Source: Clostridia bacterium | GTDB lineage: Bacteria > Bacillota > Clostridia > Monoglobales > Monoglobaceae | Direction of reading: 5' to 3' | Assembly: GCA_017620615.1 (NCBI GenBank) | Contig: JAGAUW010000002.1 | Coordinates: 1 to 64,000 of the forward strand | Length of the DNA: 64,000 nucleotides | Shown here: positions 43,498-51,515 of the stretch, one piece after another | Layout of the letters: each line of letters starts with the position of its first letter | How positions within the stretch are numbered: the first letter of the stretch is position 1 | Notes under the pieces: model-generated | Database searches by the model: none | Seen by the model: the letters and a program-made list of their open reading frames with translations, nothing else | What the model was told of the DNA's origin: nothing | Made by a program: the position numbers and the translations under genes

Positions 43498-44388
43498 TCA
43501 TATGTCCTTATATCTTGTTCTGATTCCTTGTTTTGTCAGGGCAGAAAGAATTTGGGTTTCTGTCAGGGTTTTTATAATTTCTGATTGGCTATTGTGTATG
43601 TGGACAATCAGGAAGTAGTCATAGCTTAAACGCTTTATTATGTCTGACGCCAGGGCGTTTTCATTCGCACAGAAAGTTTTGGCGGGGAGATTCTCGGCAT
43701 CACTAAGCTTGCGGTGGCTTTCTATGATTTCCCTAAAAGCAATATGTGAAATAAGGGATTGTTCATAGCTTAAATTGTTAAGGAGAAATGAAAATATCAG
43801 CACAAGAGACAAATTCAGTTTGCCTGAAATGAGTATAATTATGGAGAAAAAACCAATCAGGCAGATGCAGATTTTACTGGATTTATCAAGAACATTGTGT
43901 GCAATTATGGCACCGTGTTTTGCTGTGAGTATTGATTTTAGCATCCGTCCGCCATCGAGGGGGAGCGCGGGGAAAAGGTTTATTATACAAATCGCAAGGT
44001 TTATATCTGCAAAAAAGTGCAGTGTTTCGTGGGATACAAATTTCGATAAAATAGCAGAACACCAGAAAAGAATAAGGTTAAAAAAAGGTCCGGAAAAGGC
44101 AATGAAGAATTCCTTTCCGGAATTTTTTATGTAGTCCGTTTTAAGCCGTGCGTTTATCCCAAATGGGAAAATTGTTATGCTTGAAACTGGGATTTTTAAA
44201 AAGTGTGCACATAGTATATGTGCAAGTTCGTGTAGAAAAGCAACGGCAAAGCCTGTGAAGAAAAATTGCCAGTATCCCCCTAAAAAGGAACAAAGGGCTA
44301 TCGGGAAAAACCAGATATTTACAAAAAGATGTCTGGTGAGTTTTATTTTATAAAATTTATTCAGCGGTAATTTCTTCGGTATTTTCAT
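43498..44388 (-). CDS. SpoIVFB-type intramembrane metalloprotease (M50)
   Basis: 296 residues. The zinc motif HELAH (53-57) lies in a membrane helix, and the second motif NLFPALPLDGG supplies the metal-binding Asp145. Both positions fit SpoIVFB, the site-2-type protease that activates sigma-K in the mother cell. A CBS-like C-terminal region (about 215-296) is partly recognisable. The stop abuts that of the converging upstream gene with no terminator visible. It overlaps the small gene upstream by 32 bases. Another M50 role cannot be excluded, but the spore-former context favours SpoIVFB. Confidence 0.8.
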   Translation of the reverse strand: MKIPKKLPLNKFYKIKLTRHLFVNIWFFPIALCSFLGGYWQFFFTGFAVAFLHELAHILCAHFLKIPVSSITIFPFGINARLKTDYIKNSGKEFFIAFSGPFFNLILFWCSAILSKFVSHETLHFFADINLAICIINLFPALPLDGGRMLKSILTAKHGAIIAHNVLDKSSKICICLIGFFSIIILISGKLNLSLVLIFSFLLNNLSYEQSLISHIAFREIIESHRKLSDAENLPAKTFCANENALASDIIKRLSYDYFLIVHIHNSQSEIIKTLTETQILSALTKQGIRTRYKDI

Positions 44389-44665
44389 TTTTTTTGCCTT
44401 CTTCCTCGGTGGTTTTTTCGTTTATTTTTAAAGCATTTTTCACAGTGTCGGTGATAAAGGTTGTATCGGGTTTATATAAAAAAGCATTTCTTATGTATCC
44501 GTTTAATTCATCCGAAGCTGAAAGTTTGAAAAAATATACGGCAGAAAAAATTATCAAAGCGAAAAGCAGTTGTTTTAAAAGCTTTTTCGCAAATCGGGTC
44601 TTTATTTTATTCTCTTTTGGTACTTGCGACCGTGATGAACGGTATTCTCTATATTCGCGTGCCAT
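44357..44665 (-). CDS. Small single-pass membrane protein, possibly a reduced SpoIVFA
   Basis: 102 residues: a basic N-terminus (EYREYRSSRSQVP, then many Lys/Arg), one membrane helix (about 33-50), and a short external part ending in an acidic tail. SpoIVFA, the inhibitor and anchor of SpoIVFB, has this topology and this place upstream of the protease gene, but normally ends in a LytM/M23 domain, which is missing here. The overlap with the protease gene suggests translational coupling. The link to SpoIVFA rests on position and topology only. Confidence 0.6.
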   Translation of the reverse strand: MAREYREYRSSRSQVPKENKIKTRFAKKLLKQLLFALIIFSAVYFFKLSASDELNGYIRNAFLYKPDTTFITDTVKNALKINEKTTEEEGKKNENTEEITAE

Positions 44666-44730
44666 TTTAGTGTTTGTCCTTTCAAAATATTTATTTGTAA
44701 AAATGTATTAACGGTTTTTTGTTATTATGC

Positions 44731-44759
44731 TTGAAAAAAATGTCGTTTTGGTGTATCAT
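44731..44759 (+). promoter_or_regulatory. Sigma-A promoter of the radical-SAM/DUF2344 pair
   Basis: TTGAAA (44731-44736) and TATCAT (44754-44759) are 17 bases apart, 35 bases upstream of the ATG. Confidence 0.8.
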
Positions 44760-44794
44760 ATATAGGTAATTATTTTTTGAAGGGTATTTTGACT

Positions 44795-46645
44795 ATGAAT
44801 GTTTATGAAAGAAAGTTTGAGCAGGTTCTAAAAAAAGTTCAAAAGCCTGCAAGATATATAGGAAATGAATTTAACAGTGTTCACAAAGAAAATTTCGAGA
44901 AATTTGTTAAGTTTGCATTTTGCTTCCCTGATGTTTATGAGGTGGGAATGTCACATCTTGGAATGAAAATTCTTTACCATATGATGAATGAACGCATTGA
45001 CACTGTGTGCGAACGTGTTTTTGCGCCTTGGGTTGATATGGAGGAGGAGCTGAGAAAGGCTGATATTCCGCTTTTGTCACTGGAAAGTCATATGCCTGTG
45101 TCAAGTTTCGATATTGTGGGTTTTACGCTTCAATATGAGATGAGCTATTCAAACATTCTCAATATGCTTGACCTTGCAAATATTCCCTTAAAGTCAAAAG
45201 ATAGAGGCGAAAATATGCCTTTTGTGTGTGCGGGTGGTCCGTGTGCGTACAATGGTGAGCCCCTTGCCGACATTGTGGACTTTTTCATTTTAGGCGAGGG
45301 CGAAGAAGTTAACAACGAGATTATTGATGCATTCAAAGAATGGAAAGAGTCAGGTGAGAACCGCATTTCATACCTTGAAAGAATTTCAAGGATTGAGGGG
45401 GTTTATGTTCCCTCGTTTTATGATGTAAAATATAAAGATGACGGAACTATTGAGTCAGTTAAACCCAATCGCACTGGCGTGCCTGAGAAAATAAAAAAAA
45501 GAATAGTAAAAGAACTTGACAACGGCTATATTCTTGACAAAATGATAGTCCCTTTTATGGATATTGTCCACGATCGCATTACCCTTGAAATTTTCAGAGG
45601 ATGCATCCGTGGTTGCAGATTTTGTCAGGCGGGGTATCTATATAGACCTGTAAGAGAGCATTCAACTGACAAGTTGATTGAAACCGCACAAAAACTCATT
45701 GATAATACTGGCTATGAGGAAATGTCTTTATCGTCCTTAAGCACAAGTGACTTCACTTGTCTTCAGGAACTTGTGGACAGGCTTCTTGAAATAACTGTCG
45801 ACAAACGCATAAACCTTTCATTGCCGTCACTTCGTGTTGATAACTTTTCTATGGAGCTTATGGAAAAGGTGCAGACGGTGAAAAAGAGCGGACTTACCTT
45901 TGCACCTGAGGCGGGAACTCAGAGACTTCGTGATGTAATAAACAAAAATGTTCTTGAAGAAGACCTTTTGAGAACGGCGGGTATAGCCTTTGGAGGTGGA
46001 TATAATCGTATCAAGCTTTATTTTATGATAGGTCTGCCCACCGAAACAATGGAGGATGTTGAAGGTATTGCTGACCTTGCTGAAAAGGTGATTGATGTTT
46101 TTTACCAGATACCAAAGGAAATCAGAAAAGGACGCTCGGTAACGGTTACGGTCAGCACATCTTCATTCGTGCCAAAACCATTCACTCCATTCCAGTGGGA
46201 ACCACAGAACAGAATTGAAGACCTTGTGGCAAAGCAGAAATTTCTTAAGGAACGCATAAAGACCAGAAGCATCTCATACAACTGGCATCAAAGCCATGTC
46301 AGCTTTCTGGAGGCTGTTTTTGCAAAGGGTGACAGACGGCTTGGAAACGTTTTGGTTGAGGCGCAAAGGCTTGGTTGCCGTTTTGACGGTTGGGACGAGC
46401 ATTTTGATTATGAAAAATGGCTTGATGCTTTCAAAAAATGCGGTGTTGACCCTGAGTTTTATGCATACAGAAAAATTGATCACAGTGAAACTCTGCCTTG
46501 GGACCATATTGATATTGGTGTTTCAAAGCAGTTCCTTGTGAAAGAACACGACAAGGCGTATGAAGAAAAAACCACACCATCCTGCCGTGAAAAATGCAGT
46601 GGTTGTGGTGCAACATCTTTTGGAGGAGGTGTTTGCTTTGAGTAA
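44795..46645 (+). CDS. TIGR03960-type radical SAM protein
   Basis: 616 residues from ATG 44795. A B12-binding-like N-terminal fold (FAFCFPDVYEVGMSHLGMKIL) precedes the radical-SAM motif in FRGCIRGCRFCQAG (CX3CX2C). The C-terminus ends in CREKCSGCGA, a probable extra cluster or zinc site. The family is uncharacterised, but it is regularly next to, or fused with, the DUF2344 protein and in front of rplU. The C-terminal part overlaps the DUF2344 gene by 8 bases. A role in RNA or ribosome modification is a reasonable guess. Confidence 0.88.
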   Translation: MNVYERKFEQVLKKVQKPARYIGNEFNSVHKENFEKFVKFAFCFPDVYEVGMSHLGMKILYHMMNERIDTVCERVFAPWVDMEEELRKADIPLLSLESHMPVSSFDIVGFTLQYEMSYSNILNMLDLANIPLKSKDRGENMPFVCAGGPCAYNGEPLADIVDFFILGEGEEVNNEIIDAFKEWKESGENRISYLERISRIEGVYVPSFYDVKYKDDGTIESVKPNRTGVPEKIKKRIVKELDNGYILDKMIVPFMDIVHDRITLEIFRGCIRGCRFCQAGYLYRPVREHSTDKLIETAQKLIDNTGYEEMSLSSLSTSDFTCLQELVDRLLEITVDKRINLSLPSLRVDNFSMELMEKVQTVKKSGLTFAPEAGTQRLRDVINKNVLEEDLLRTAGIAFGGGYNRIKLYFMIGLPTETMEDVEGIADLAEKVIDVFYQIPKEIRKGRSVTVTVSTSSFVPKPFTPFQWEPQNRIEDLVAKQKFLKERIKTRSISYNWHQSHVSFLEAVFAKGDRRLGNVLVEAQRLGCRFDGWDEHFDYEKWLDAFKKCGVDPEFYAYRKIDHSETLPWDHIDIGVSKQFLVKEHDKAYEEKTTPSCREKCSGCGATSFGGGVCFE

Positions 46646-47303
46646 ATGGAGACTTAAGTTTTCAAAGCTTGGTATGGGGAAATATATTTCCCATCTTGAC
46701 CTTTTGAGGACGTTCACACGTTCTATTCACCGTGCGGAGATTCCTGTAAGGTACAGTCAGGGCTTTAATCCACATCAACTCATAACTTTTTCGCTTCCGT
46801 TGGCGCTTGGCGTAACAAGTGAGACCGAGTTTGTTGATATTGATTTTGAAGATACAGTTTCGCCTGATGAGATATTGACGAGGCTCAATAAGAATCTTCC
46901 TCCTGACATAAAAATACTAAAGGTTTCACAGCCGATTTTTAAGGCACATGACATTGTTTCTGCAAAGTATATAATTGATATAATAGCACCAAGAGTTATT
47001 TTAAAAGAGAAAATTGAAAGCTTTTTCGAGCAGGAAAACATAAGTGCCACAAAGAAGACGAAAAAAGGCGAAAAAGAGATTAACCTCAGGGATTTTATTA
47101 AAGAGGTTAAGGTGGTTTCTTTAGAGGGGAACGCTTTCAGACTTGATGCTCTTTTGTCGGCGGGTGGCGAAGCAAATATAAAGCCCGACATCGTTGTTGC
47201 AAAACTTCAGGAATACTTGAACTCTAGTGAGTTTGAAAGTGTTGACATTCACCGCGTTGAGATATTTTTCGAGAATGATAAAAAAATAGAAAGTTTTTGT
47301 TGA
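46638..47303 (+). CDS. TIGR03936/DUF2344 protein
   Basis: 221 residues from TTG 46638, which follows GGAGGAGG by 9 bases and overlaps the radical-SAM gene. WRLKFSKLGMGKYISHLDLLRTFTRSIHRAEIPVRYSQGFNPH is the family opening. In related genomes a ribonuclease G gene normally follows. Here the next gene is rplU, so rng is missing from the cluster. The stop codon lies inside the -35 of the next promoter. Confidence 0.88.
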   Translation: MSKWRLKFSKLGMGKYISHLDLLRTFTRSIHRAEIPVRYSQGFNPHQLITFSLPLALGVTSETEFVDIDFEDTVSPDEILTRLNKNLPPDIKILKVSQPIFKAHDIVSAKYIIDIIAPRVILKEKIESFFEQENISATKKTKKGEKEINLRDFIKEVKVVSLEGNAFRLDALLSAGGEANIKPDIVVAKLQEYLNSSEFESVDIHRVEIFFENDKKIESFC

Positions 47304-47328
47304 CAAGCAAGGGATTTTGTGTTATCAT
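47300..47328 (+). promoter_or_regulatory. Sigma-A promoter of rplU-rpmA
   Basis: TTGACA (47300-47305) and TATCAT (47323-47328) are 17 bases apart. The -35 overlaps the stop codon of the DUF2344 gene. Confidence 0.85.
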
Positions 47329-47334
47329 ATTACG

Positions 47335-47416
47335 GTAACCGCGCGAGAAGGGTTTTAAAAGTCTGATTTTCAGCACCCCATTTGGCGAGTCTTGGGTAAT
47401 AGGAGGGATTACGATT
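47335..47416 (+). ncRNA. Probable L21 leader (autoregulatory 5' UTR of rplU)
   Basis: The 80-nt leader between the promoter and the rplU start is GC-richer than its surroundings and starts GGTAACCGCGCG. It contains short complementary segments (for example ACCC with GGGT near its end) ahead of GGAGGG. Firmicutes commonly carry a structured L21 leader here that lets the ribosomal protein limit its own synthesis. I place it by position and composition; I have not matched the consensus fold. Confidence 0.5.
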
Positions 47417-47728
47417 ATGTACGCAATTATCGAAACTGGCGGAAAACAGTACAAGGTTTCAGAAGGCGACGTTGTTTTCGTTGAAAAGCTTGACGTTGAA
47501 GCTGGCAGCACAGTTACAATCGACAAGGTATTGGTTGTAGAAAAAGACGGTGATTTGAAAGTTGGTGCACCTTTTGTTGAAGGCGCTACCGTTGAAGCAG
47601 AAGCTATCAAAAACGGCAAAGAAAAGAAAATCATTGTTTACAAGTACAAGGCAAAGAAGGGCTACCACAAAAAGCAGGGCCACAGACAGCCTTATACAAA
47701 GCTTGAAATCAAGAAGATTAATGGCTAA
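47417..47728 (+). CDS. rplU: 50S ribosomal protein L21
   Basis: 103 residues. [18 protein letters not shown] is the diagnostic opening and [29 protein letters not shown] the RNA-binding end. Normal length. The gene for the L27-processing protease Prp (ysxB), usually placed between rplU and rpmA in Firmicutes, is absent; only 39 bases separate the two. Confidence 0.97.
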   Translation: MYAIIETGGKQYKVSEGDVVFVEKLDVEAGSTVTIDKVLVVEKDGDLKVGAPFVEGATVEAEAIKNGKEKKIIVYKYKAKKGYHKKQGHRQPYTKLEIKKING

Positions 47729-47767
47729 TCGTTTTTTATTGAATAATTTTTAAGAGAGGTGAACATA

Positions 47768-48028
47768 ATGGCTCATAAGAAAGGTGTCGGCAGTACTAAG
47801 AACGGCAGAGATTCTGAGTCCAAACGACTTGGCGCGAAAAAAGGTGACGGTCAGCACGTTTTGGCAGGCAACATCCTCGTTAGACAGCGCGGAACAAAAA
47901 TATACCCCGGAATCAACGTAGGCAAGGGCAGTGATGATACTTTGTTTGCTTTGGTAAACGGTCAGGTTAAGTTCGAAAGAAAAGGTAAGGACAAGAAACA
48001 GGTTTCTGTTTACGAAATCGTTCAGTAA
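47768..48028 (+). CDS. rpmA: 50S ribosomal protein L27, without the cleavable N-terminal extension
   Basis: 86 residues from ATG 47768 after AGAGGTG; a GTG at 47759 would add only three residues. The protein begins [16 protein letters not shown], the form found in E. coli. Most Firmicutes carry a nine-residue leader (ending near QFFAS) that Prp must remove before L27's N-terminus can reach the peptidyl-transferase centre. Here the leader and the prp gene are both missing. Confidence 0.96.
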   Translation: MAHKKGVGSTKNGRDSESKRLGAKKGDGQHVLAGNILVRQRGTKIYPGINVGKGSDDTLFALVNGQVKFERKGKDKKQVSVYEIVQ

Positions 48029-48046
48029 TTTATGCCAAATAACACG

Positions 48047-48075
48047 AAGTGCACGCCAGGCGTGCACTTTGTTTC
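48047..48075 (+). terminator. Hairpin terminator between rpmA and obg
   Basis: AAGTGCACGC pairs with GCGTGCACTT over 10 bp around a three-base loop, then TGTTTCT. The T-run is interrupted, so read-through to obg is likely. Confidence 0.7.
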
Positions 48076-48109
48076 TATCTGGAAGAGTTTTTAAAGGAGG
48101 TTAATTCTT

Positions 48110-49381
48110 ATGTTTATTGATACAGCCAAAATTTTTATACAGGCGGGCAAAGGCGGCGACGGTGCTGTTACTTTTCATCGTGAAAAATATGTTGCAGCAG
48201 GCGGTCCTGACGGTGGTGACGGCGGAAACGGCGGAAGTATTATTGCTATTGCCAGCAAAGATATGAGTACCCTCCTTGATTTTCGTTATAAAAAGAAATA
48301 CGTCGCTGAAAGTGGCGGAAACGGCCGTGACGGAAGACGAAGCGGAAAAAATGGTGAAAATTTTTTCCTCAAGGTTCCTTGTGGCACAATAATACGCGAC
48401 AGCGAATCAGGAAAGGTCATTTGTGACTTAAAAAGTGACGGAGAAAGCTTTATTATTGCAAAAGGTGGCAGTGGCGGTTGGGGAAATGCAAGATTTGCCA
48501 CAGCTACACGCCAGACCCCTAAGTTTGCAAAGGCGGGTCTGCCCGGTGACGAAAGAGAAATAACACTTGAACTGAAACTCATTGCGGATGTTGGTCTTTT
48601 GGGATTTCCAAATGTAGGAAAATCCACGCTTTTGTCAATAGTCAGTGAAGCGCGTCCAAAGATTGCAAACTATCACTTTACAACCCTTATTCCAAATCTT
48701 GGGGTAGTTCGTATTGACGGAACTAAAGGCTTTGTTATGGCGGATATTCCGGGTATTATTGAGGGTGCACATGAGGGTATTGGTCTTGGCCATGCATTCC
48801 TGAGGCACGTTGAAAGAACAAGGGTTTTGCTTCATGTGGTGGATGTTTCGGGATGTGAGGGCAGAGACCCCATTGAAGATGTGCATACAATCAATGAGGA
48901 ACTCTTGAAATACAGTGAAAAGTTGGCTGAAAAACCTCAGATTATTGTGGCGAATAAAATGGATATCCCATCTTTTGACGATAACTTTGAAAAATTCAAA
49001 GCACAGATGGAAGATGAGGGCTATACGGTTTTTGCTATTTCTGCTGCAACACGAAAAGGCATTGATGATGTTCTTTATTATACAGCGAAAATGCTGGAAG
49101 AGCTTCCCTTGGATGATGAAGATGACTATGAATATCTTGACCTTGACGAAGAAAGAAACACAGACAGCATTGAAATCACTGTTGAAGACGGGGTATACGT
49201 TGTCGAGGGTATGTATGTAAGGAAAATTGTTGGCTCTACAAACTTTGATGATTATGAGTCGCTTCAATATTTCCAGCGTGCACTCAGGAAAAGCGGAATT
49301 ATTGATATACTTGAAGAAAAGGGCATAAAAGAGGGAGATACTGTTCATATGTACGGTGTTGAGTTCGATTATATAAAATAG
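48110..49381 (+). CDS. obg: GTPase Obg (CgtA)
   Basis: 423 residues. The glycine-rich Obg fold (1-160: FHREKYVAAGGPDGGDGGNGG) precedes the G domain (GFPNVGKSTLL, DIPGIIEGAHEGIGLG, NKMD) and a C-terminal OCT domain (about 345-423). Obg acts in late 50S assembly and, in B. subtilis, in stress response and the start of sporulation. The gene order rplU-rpmA-obg is conserved. Confidence 0.96.
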   Translation: MFIDTAKIFIQAGKGGDGAVTFHREKYVAAGGPDGGDGGNGGSIIAIASKDMSTLLDFRYKKKYVAESGGNGRDGRRSGKNGENFFLKVPCGTIIRDSESGKVICDLKSDGESFIIAKGGSGGWGNARFATATRQTPKFAKAGLPGDEREITLELKLIADVGLLGFPNVGKSTLLSIVSEARPKIANYHFTTLIPNLGVVRIDGTKGFVMADIPGIIEGAHEGIGLGHAFLRHVERTRVLLHVVDVSGCEGRDPIEDVHTINEELLKYSEKLAEKPQIIVANKMDIPSFDDNFEKFKAQMEDEGYTVFAISAATRKGIDDVLYYTAKMLEELPLDDEDDYEYLDLDEERNTDSIEITVEDGVYVVEGMYVRKIVGSTNFDDYESLQYFQRALRKSGIIDILEEKGIKEGDTVHMYGVEFDYIK

Positions 49382-49418
49382 GAATTGAATAAACCAGAAA
49401 AAATTTGCAAAAATACAC

Positions 49419-49447
49419 TTTACATTGCAAATTTTTTTTGTTATACT
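49419..49447 (+). promoter_or_regulatory. Sigma-A promoter of the topoisomerase pair
   Basis: TTTACA (49419-49424) and TATACT (49442-49447) are 17 bases apart; GGAGG precedes the start codon. Confidence 0.8.
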
Positions 49448-49519
49448 GTATTTTGTGGAAATGTTTACAAAATCTACTACATATTGTTGTTAATTTATAT
49501 ACGGAGGTATTTTTGAGAT

Positions 49520-51499
49520 ATGTGTGCAAAAAGTTACAACGACGACAGCATAGTTGCACTTAAAGGTGCGGACAGGGTAAGAAAACGTCCCGCTGTTATT
49601 TTTGGCTCGGACGGCATAGAGGGCTGCCAGCACTCTGTTTTTGAAATACTTTCAAATTCCATTGACGAAGCACGTGAGGGATACGGCAGACTTATCACTG
49701 TTCGCAGATTTTTGGATAGGTCTGTTGAGGTTGAAGACCAGGGTCGTGGTATTCCTGTGGACTATAACCAGCGTGAAGAACGCTTCAACTGGGAACTTGT
49801 ATTTTGCGAGATGTATGCAGGCGGCAAATATAAGAACAACTCCGGTGAGAACTATGAATTCAGTCTTGGACTTAACGGCCTTGGTACTTGTGCGACACAG
49901 TACAGCTCTGAATTTATGGACGTTGAGGTGCTTCGTGACGGCAACAGATTTAAATTGCACTTTGAAAAAGGTGAAAATATTGGCGGTCTCATAAAAGAAC
50001 CTTTTAAACATCGCCACACCGGTACAAAAATTCATTGGAAGCCTGACACTGAGGTTTTCACTGACATTGATATTTCGCTTGATTATTATATGGATGTGTT
50101 GAAAAAACAGGCGGTTGTAAATTCAGGGGTTAAGTTTGTGCTTTATAACGAAACTTCCCCTGGTAAGTTTGAAGAATTTGAATTTTATTATGACAATGGT
50201 ATAATTGATTACTTAAAAGAAATTTCCGACGGAAAAGAAAAAACTCTGCCTTATTATATCGGGGCAGAACGCGTGGGGCGTGACCGCGAAGACAAGGAAG
50301 ATTATAAGGTAAAAATGAGCTTTGCTTTTTGCTTCAATAATGATGTAAATGTCATTGAATATTATCACAATTCAAGCTTTCTTGAATATGGCGGTTCGCC
50401 TGATAAAGCGGTGAAGAATGCTTTTGTTTATGCTATCGACAAATATCTCAAGTCAAGCGGAAAGTACACAAAGAATGAGTCGAAAATTCTGTTCACCGAC
50501 GTTGCGGACAGTCTTTGCCTTATCAGTAACTCATTTTCGACCATGACCAGCTATGAAAACCAGACAAAAAAGGCGATTACAAACAAATTTATTCAGGATT
50601 CAATGACCGAATTCTTAAGGGAACAGCTTGATGTTTATTTCATTGAAAACAAAATGGATGCAGAAAAAATTGCAGACCAGGTGCTTATAAACAAAAGAAG
50701 CCGAGAAACTGCAGAAAAAACAAGGACAACCCTTAAAAAGAAGCTTGACGTCAAAATGGATGCGGTGAACCGCGTGAAAAAGTTTGTTGACTGCAGAACA
50801 AAGGCTGTTGAGCGCCGAGAGGTTTATATTGTGGAGGGTGATTCTGCGCTTGGTTCATGTAAGCTTGGCCGTGACAGTGAATTTCAGGCGATTATGGCAA
50901 TCCGCGGTAAAATTCTTAACTGCTTAAAAGCTGACTATGACAAAATTTTCAAAAGTGAAATCATTGTTGACCTTCTGAAAGTTCTTGGCTGCGGTGTTGA
51001 AATAAACGCAAAACAAAACAAAGAACTGAGTTCCTTTGATATAAATAATTTGAGATGGAACAAAATTATAATCTGTACTGATGCGGACGTTGACGGGTTT
51101 CAGATAAGGACGCTGGTACTTACTATGCTTTATCGCCTTACACCCACATTGATTGAAGAGGGGTATGTGTATATTGCCGAATCTCCCCTTTATGAAATAA
51201 CAGTAAAGGATAAGACGTATTTTGCCTTTGATGAAAAGGAAAAAGCGGATATCCTCGCGAAAATTGGGGATAAGAAATACACCATCCAGCGAAGCAAAGG
51301 ACTGGGTGAGAATCAGCCTGATATGATGTGGGAAACAACCATGAATCCCGAAACAAGACGTCTTATCAAGGTTATGCCCGAGGATGTGGACAAGACCCGT
51401 GAGGTATTTGAACTTTTGCTTGGTGACAATTTGGCAGGAAGAAAAGAGCACATAGCCGAAAACGGGCACAAATATATTGAGCTTACTGACGTAATGTAG
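49520..51499 (+). CDS. Type IIA topoisomerase B subunit, divergent GyrB/ParE paralogue
   Basis: 659 residues. The GHKL ATPase domain has the N box (EILSNSIDEA), DQGRGIPV and GLNGLGTCATQYSSEF. The TOPRIM domain has EGDSALGSCKLGRDSEFQAIMAIRGKILN, where canonical GyrB has SAGGSAKQGRD, and the metal-binding DADVDG. The end (QRSKGLGENQPDMMWETTMNP) is the usual C-terminal block. The deviations in TOPRIM and ATPase loops mark it as a paralogue, not the main gyrase. The partner A subunit follows after 16 bases. Which of decatenation or supercoiling it performs is not determined. Confidence 0.88.
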   Translation: MCAKSYNDDSIVALKGADRVRKRPAVIFGSDGIEGCQHSVFEILSNSIDEAREGYGRLITVRRFLDRSVEVEDQGRGIPVDYNQREERFNWELVFCEMYAGGKYKNNSGENYEFSLGLNGLGTCATQYSSEFMDVEVLRDGNRFKLHFEKGENIGGLIKEPFKHRHTGTKIHWKPDTEVFTDIDISLDYYMDVLKKQAVVNSGVKFVLYNETSPGKFEEFEFYYDNGIIDYLKEISDGKEKTLPYYIGAERVGRDREDKEDYKVKMSFAFCFNNDVNVIEYYHNSSFLEYGGSPDKAVKNAFVYAIDKYLKSSGKYTKNESKILFTDVADSLCLISNSFSTMTSYENQTKKAITNKFIQDSMTEFLREQLDVYFIENKMDAEKIADQVLINKRSRETAEKTRTTLKKKLDVKMDAVNRVKKFVDCRTKAVERREVYIVEGDSALGSCKLGRDSEFQAIMAIRGKILNCLKADYDKIFKSEIIVDLLKVLGCGVEINAKQNKELSSFDINNLRWNKIIICTDADVDGFQIRTLVLTMLYRLTPTLIEEGYVYIAESPLYEITVKDKTYFAFDEKEKADILAKIGDKKYTIQRSKGLGENQPDMMWETTMNPETRRLIKVMPEDVDKTREVFELLLGDNLAGRKEHIAENGHKYIELTDVM

Positions 51500-51515
51500 G
51501 AAAGGGGGAAATAAA

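Noticed and set aside
44666-44776. Sigma-E promoter for the spoIVF-like pair
   Set aside because: A CATAATAA occurs on the minus strand but has no ATATT-type box 13-15 bases upstream.
47729-47767. A prp (ysxB) gene between rplU and rpmA
   Set aside because: Only 39 bases separate the genes; no reading frame fits.
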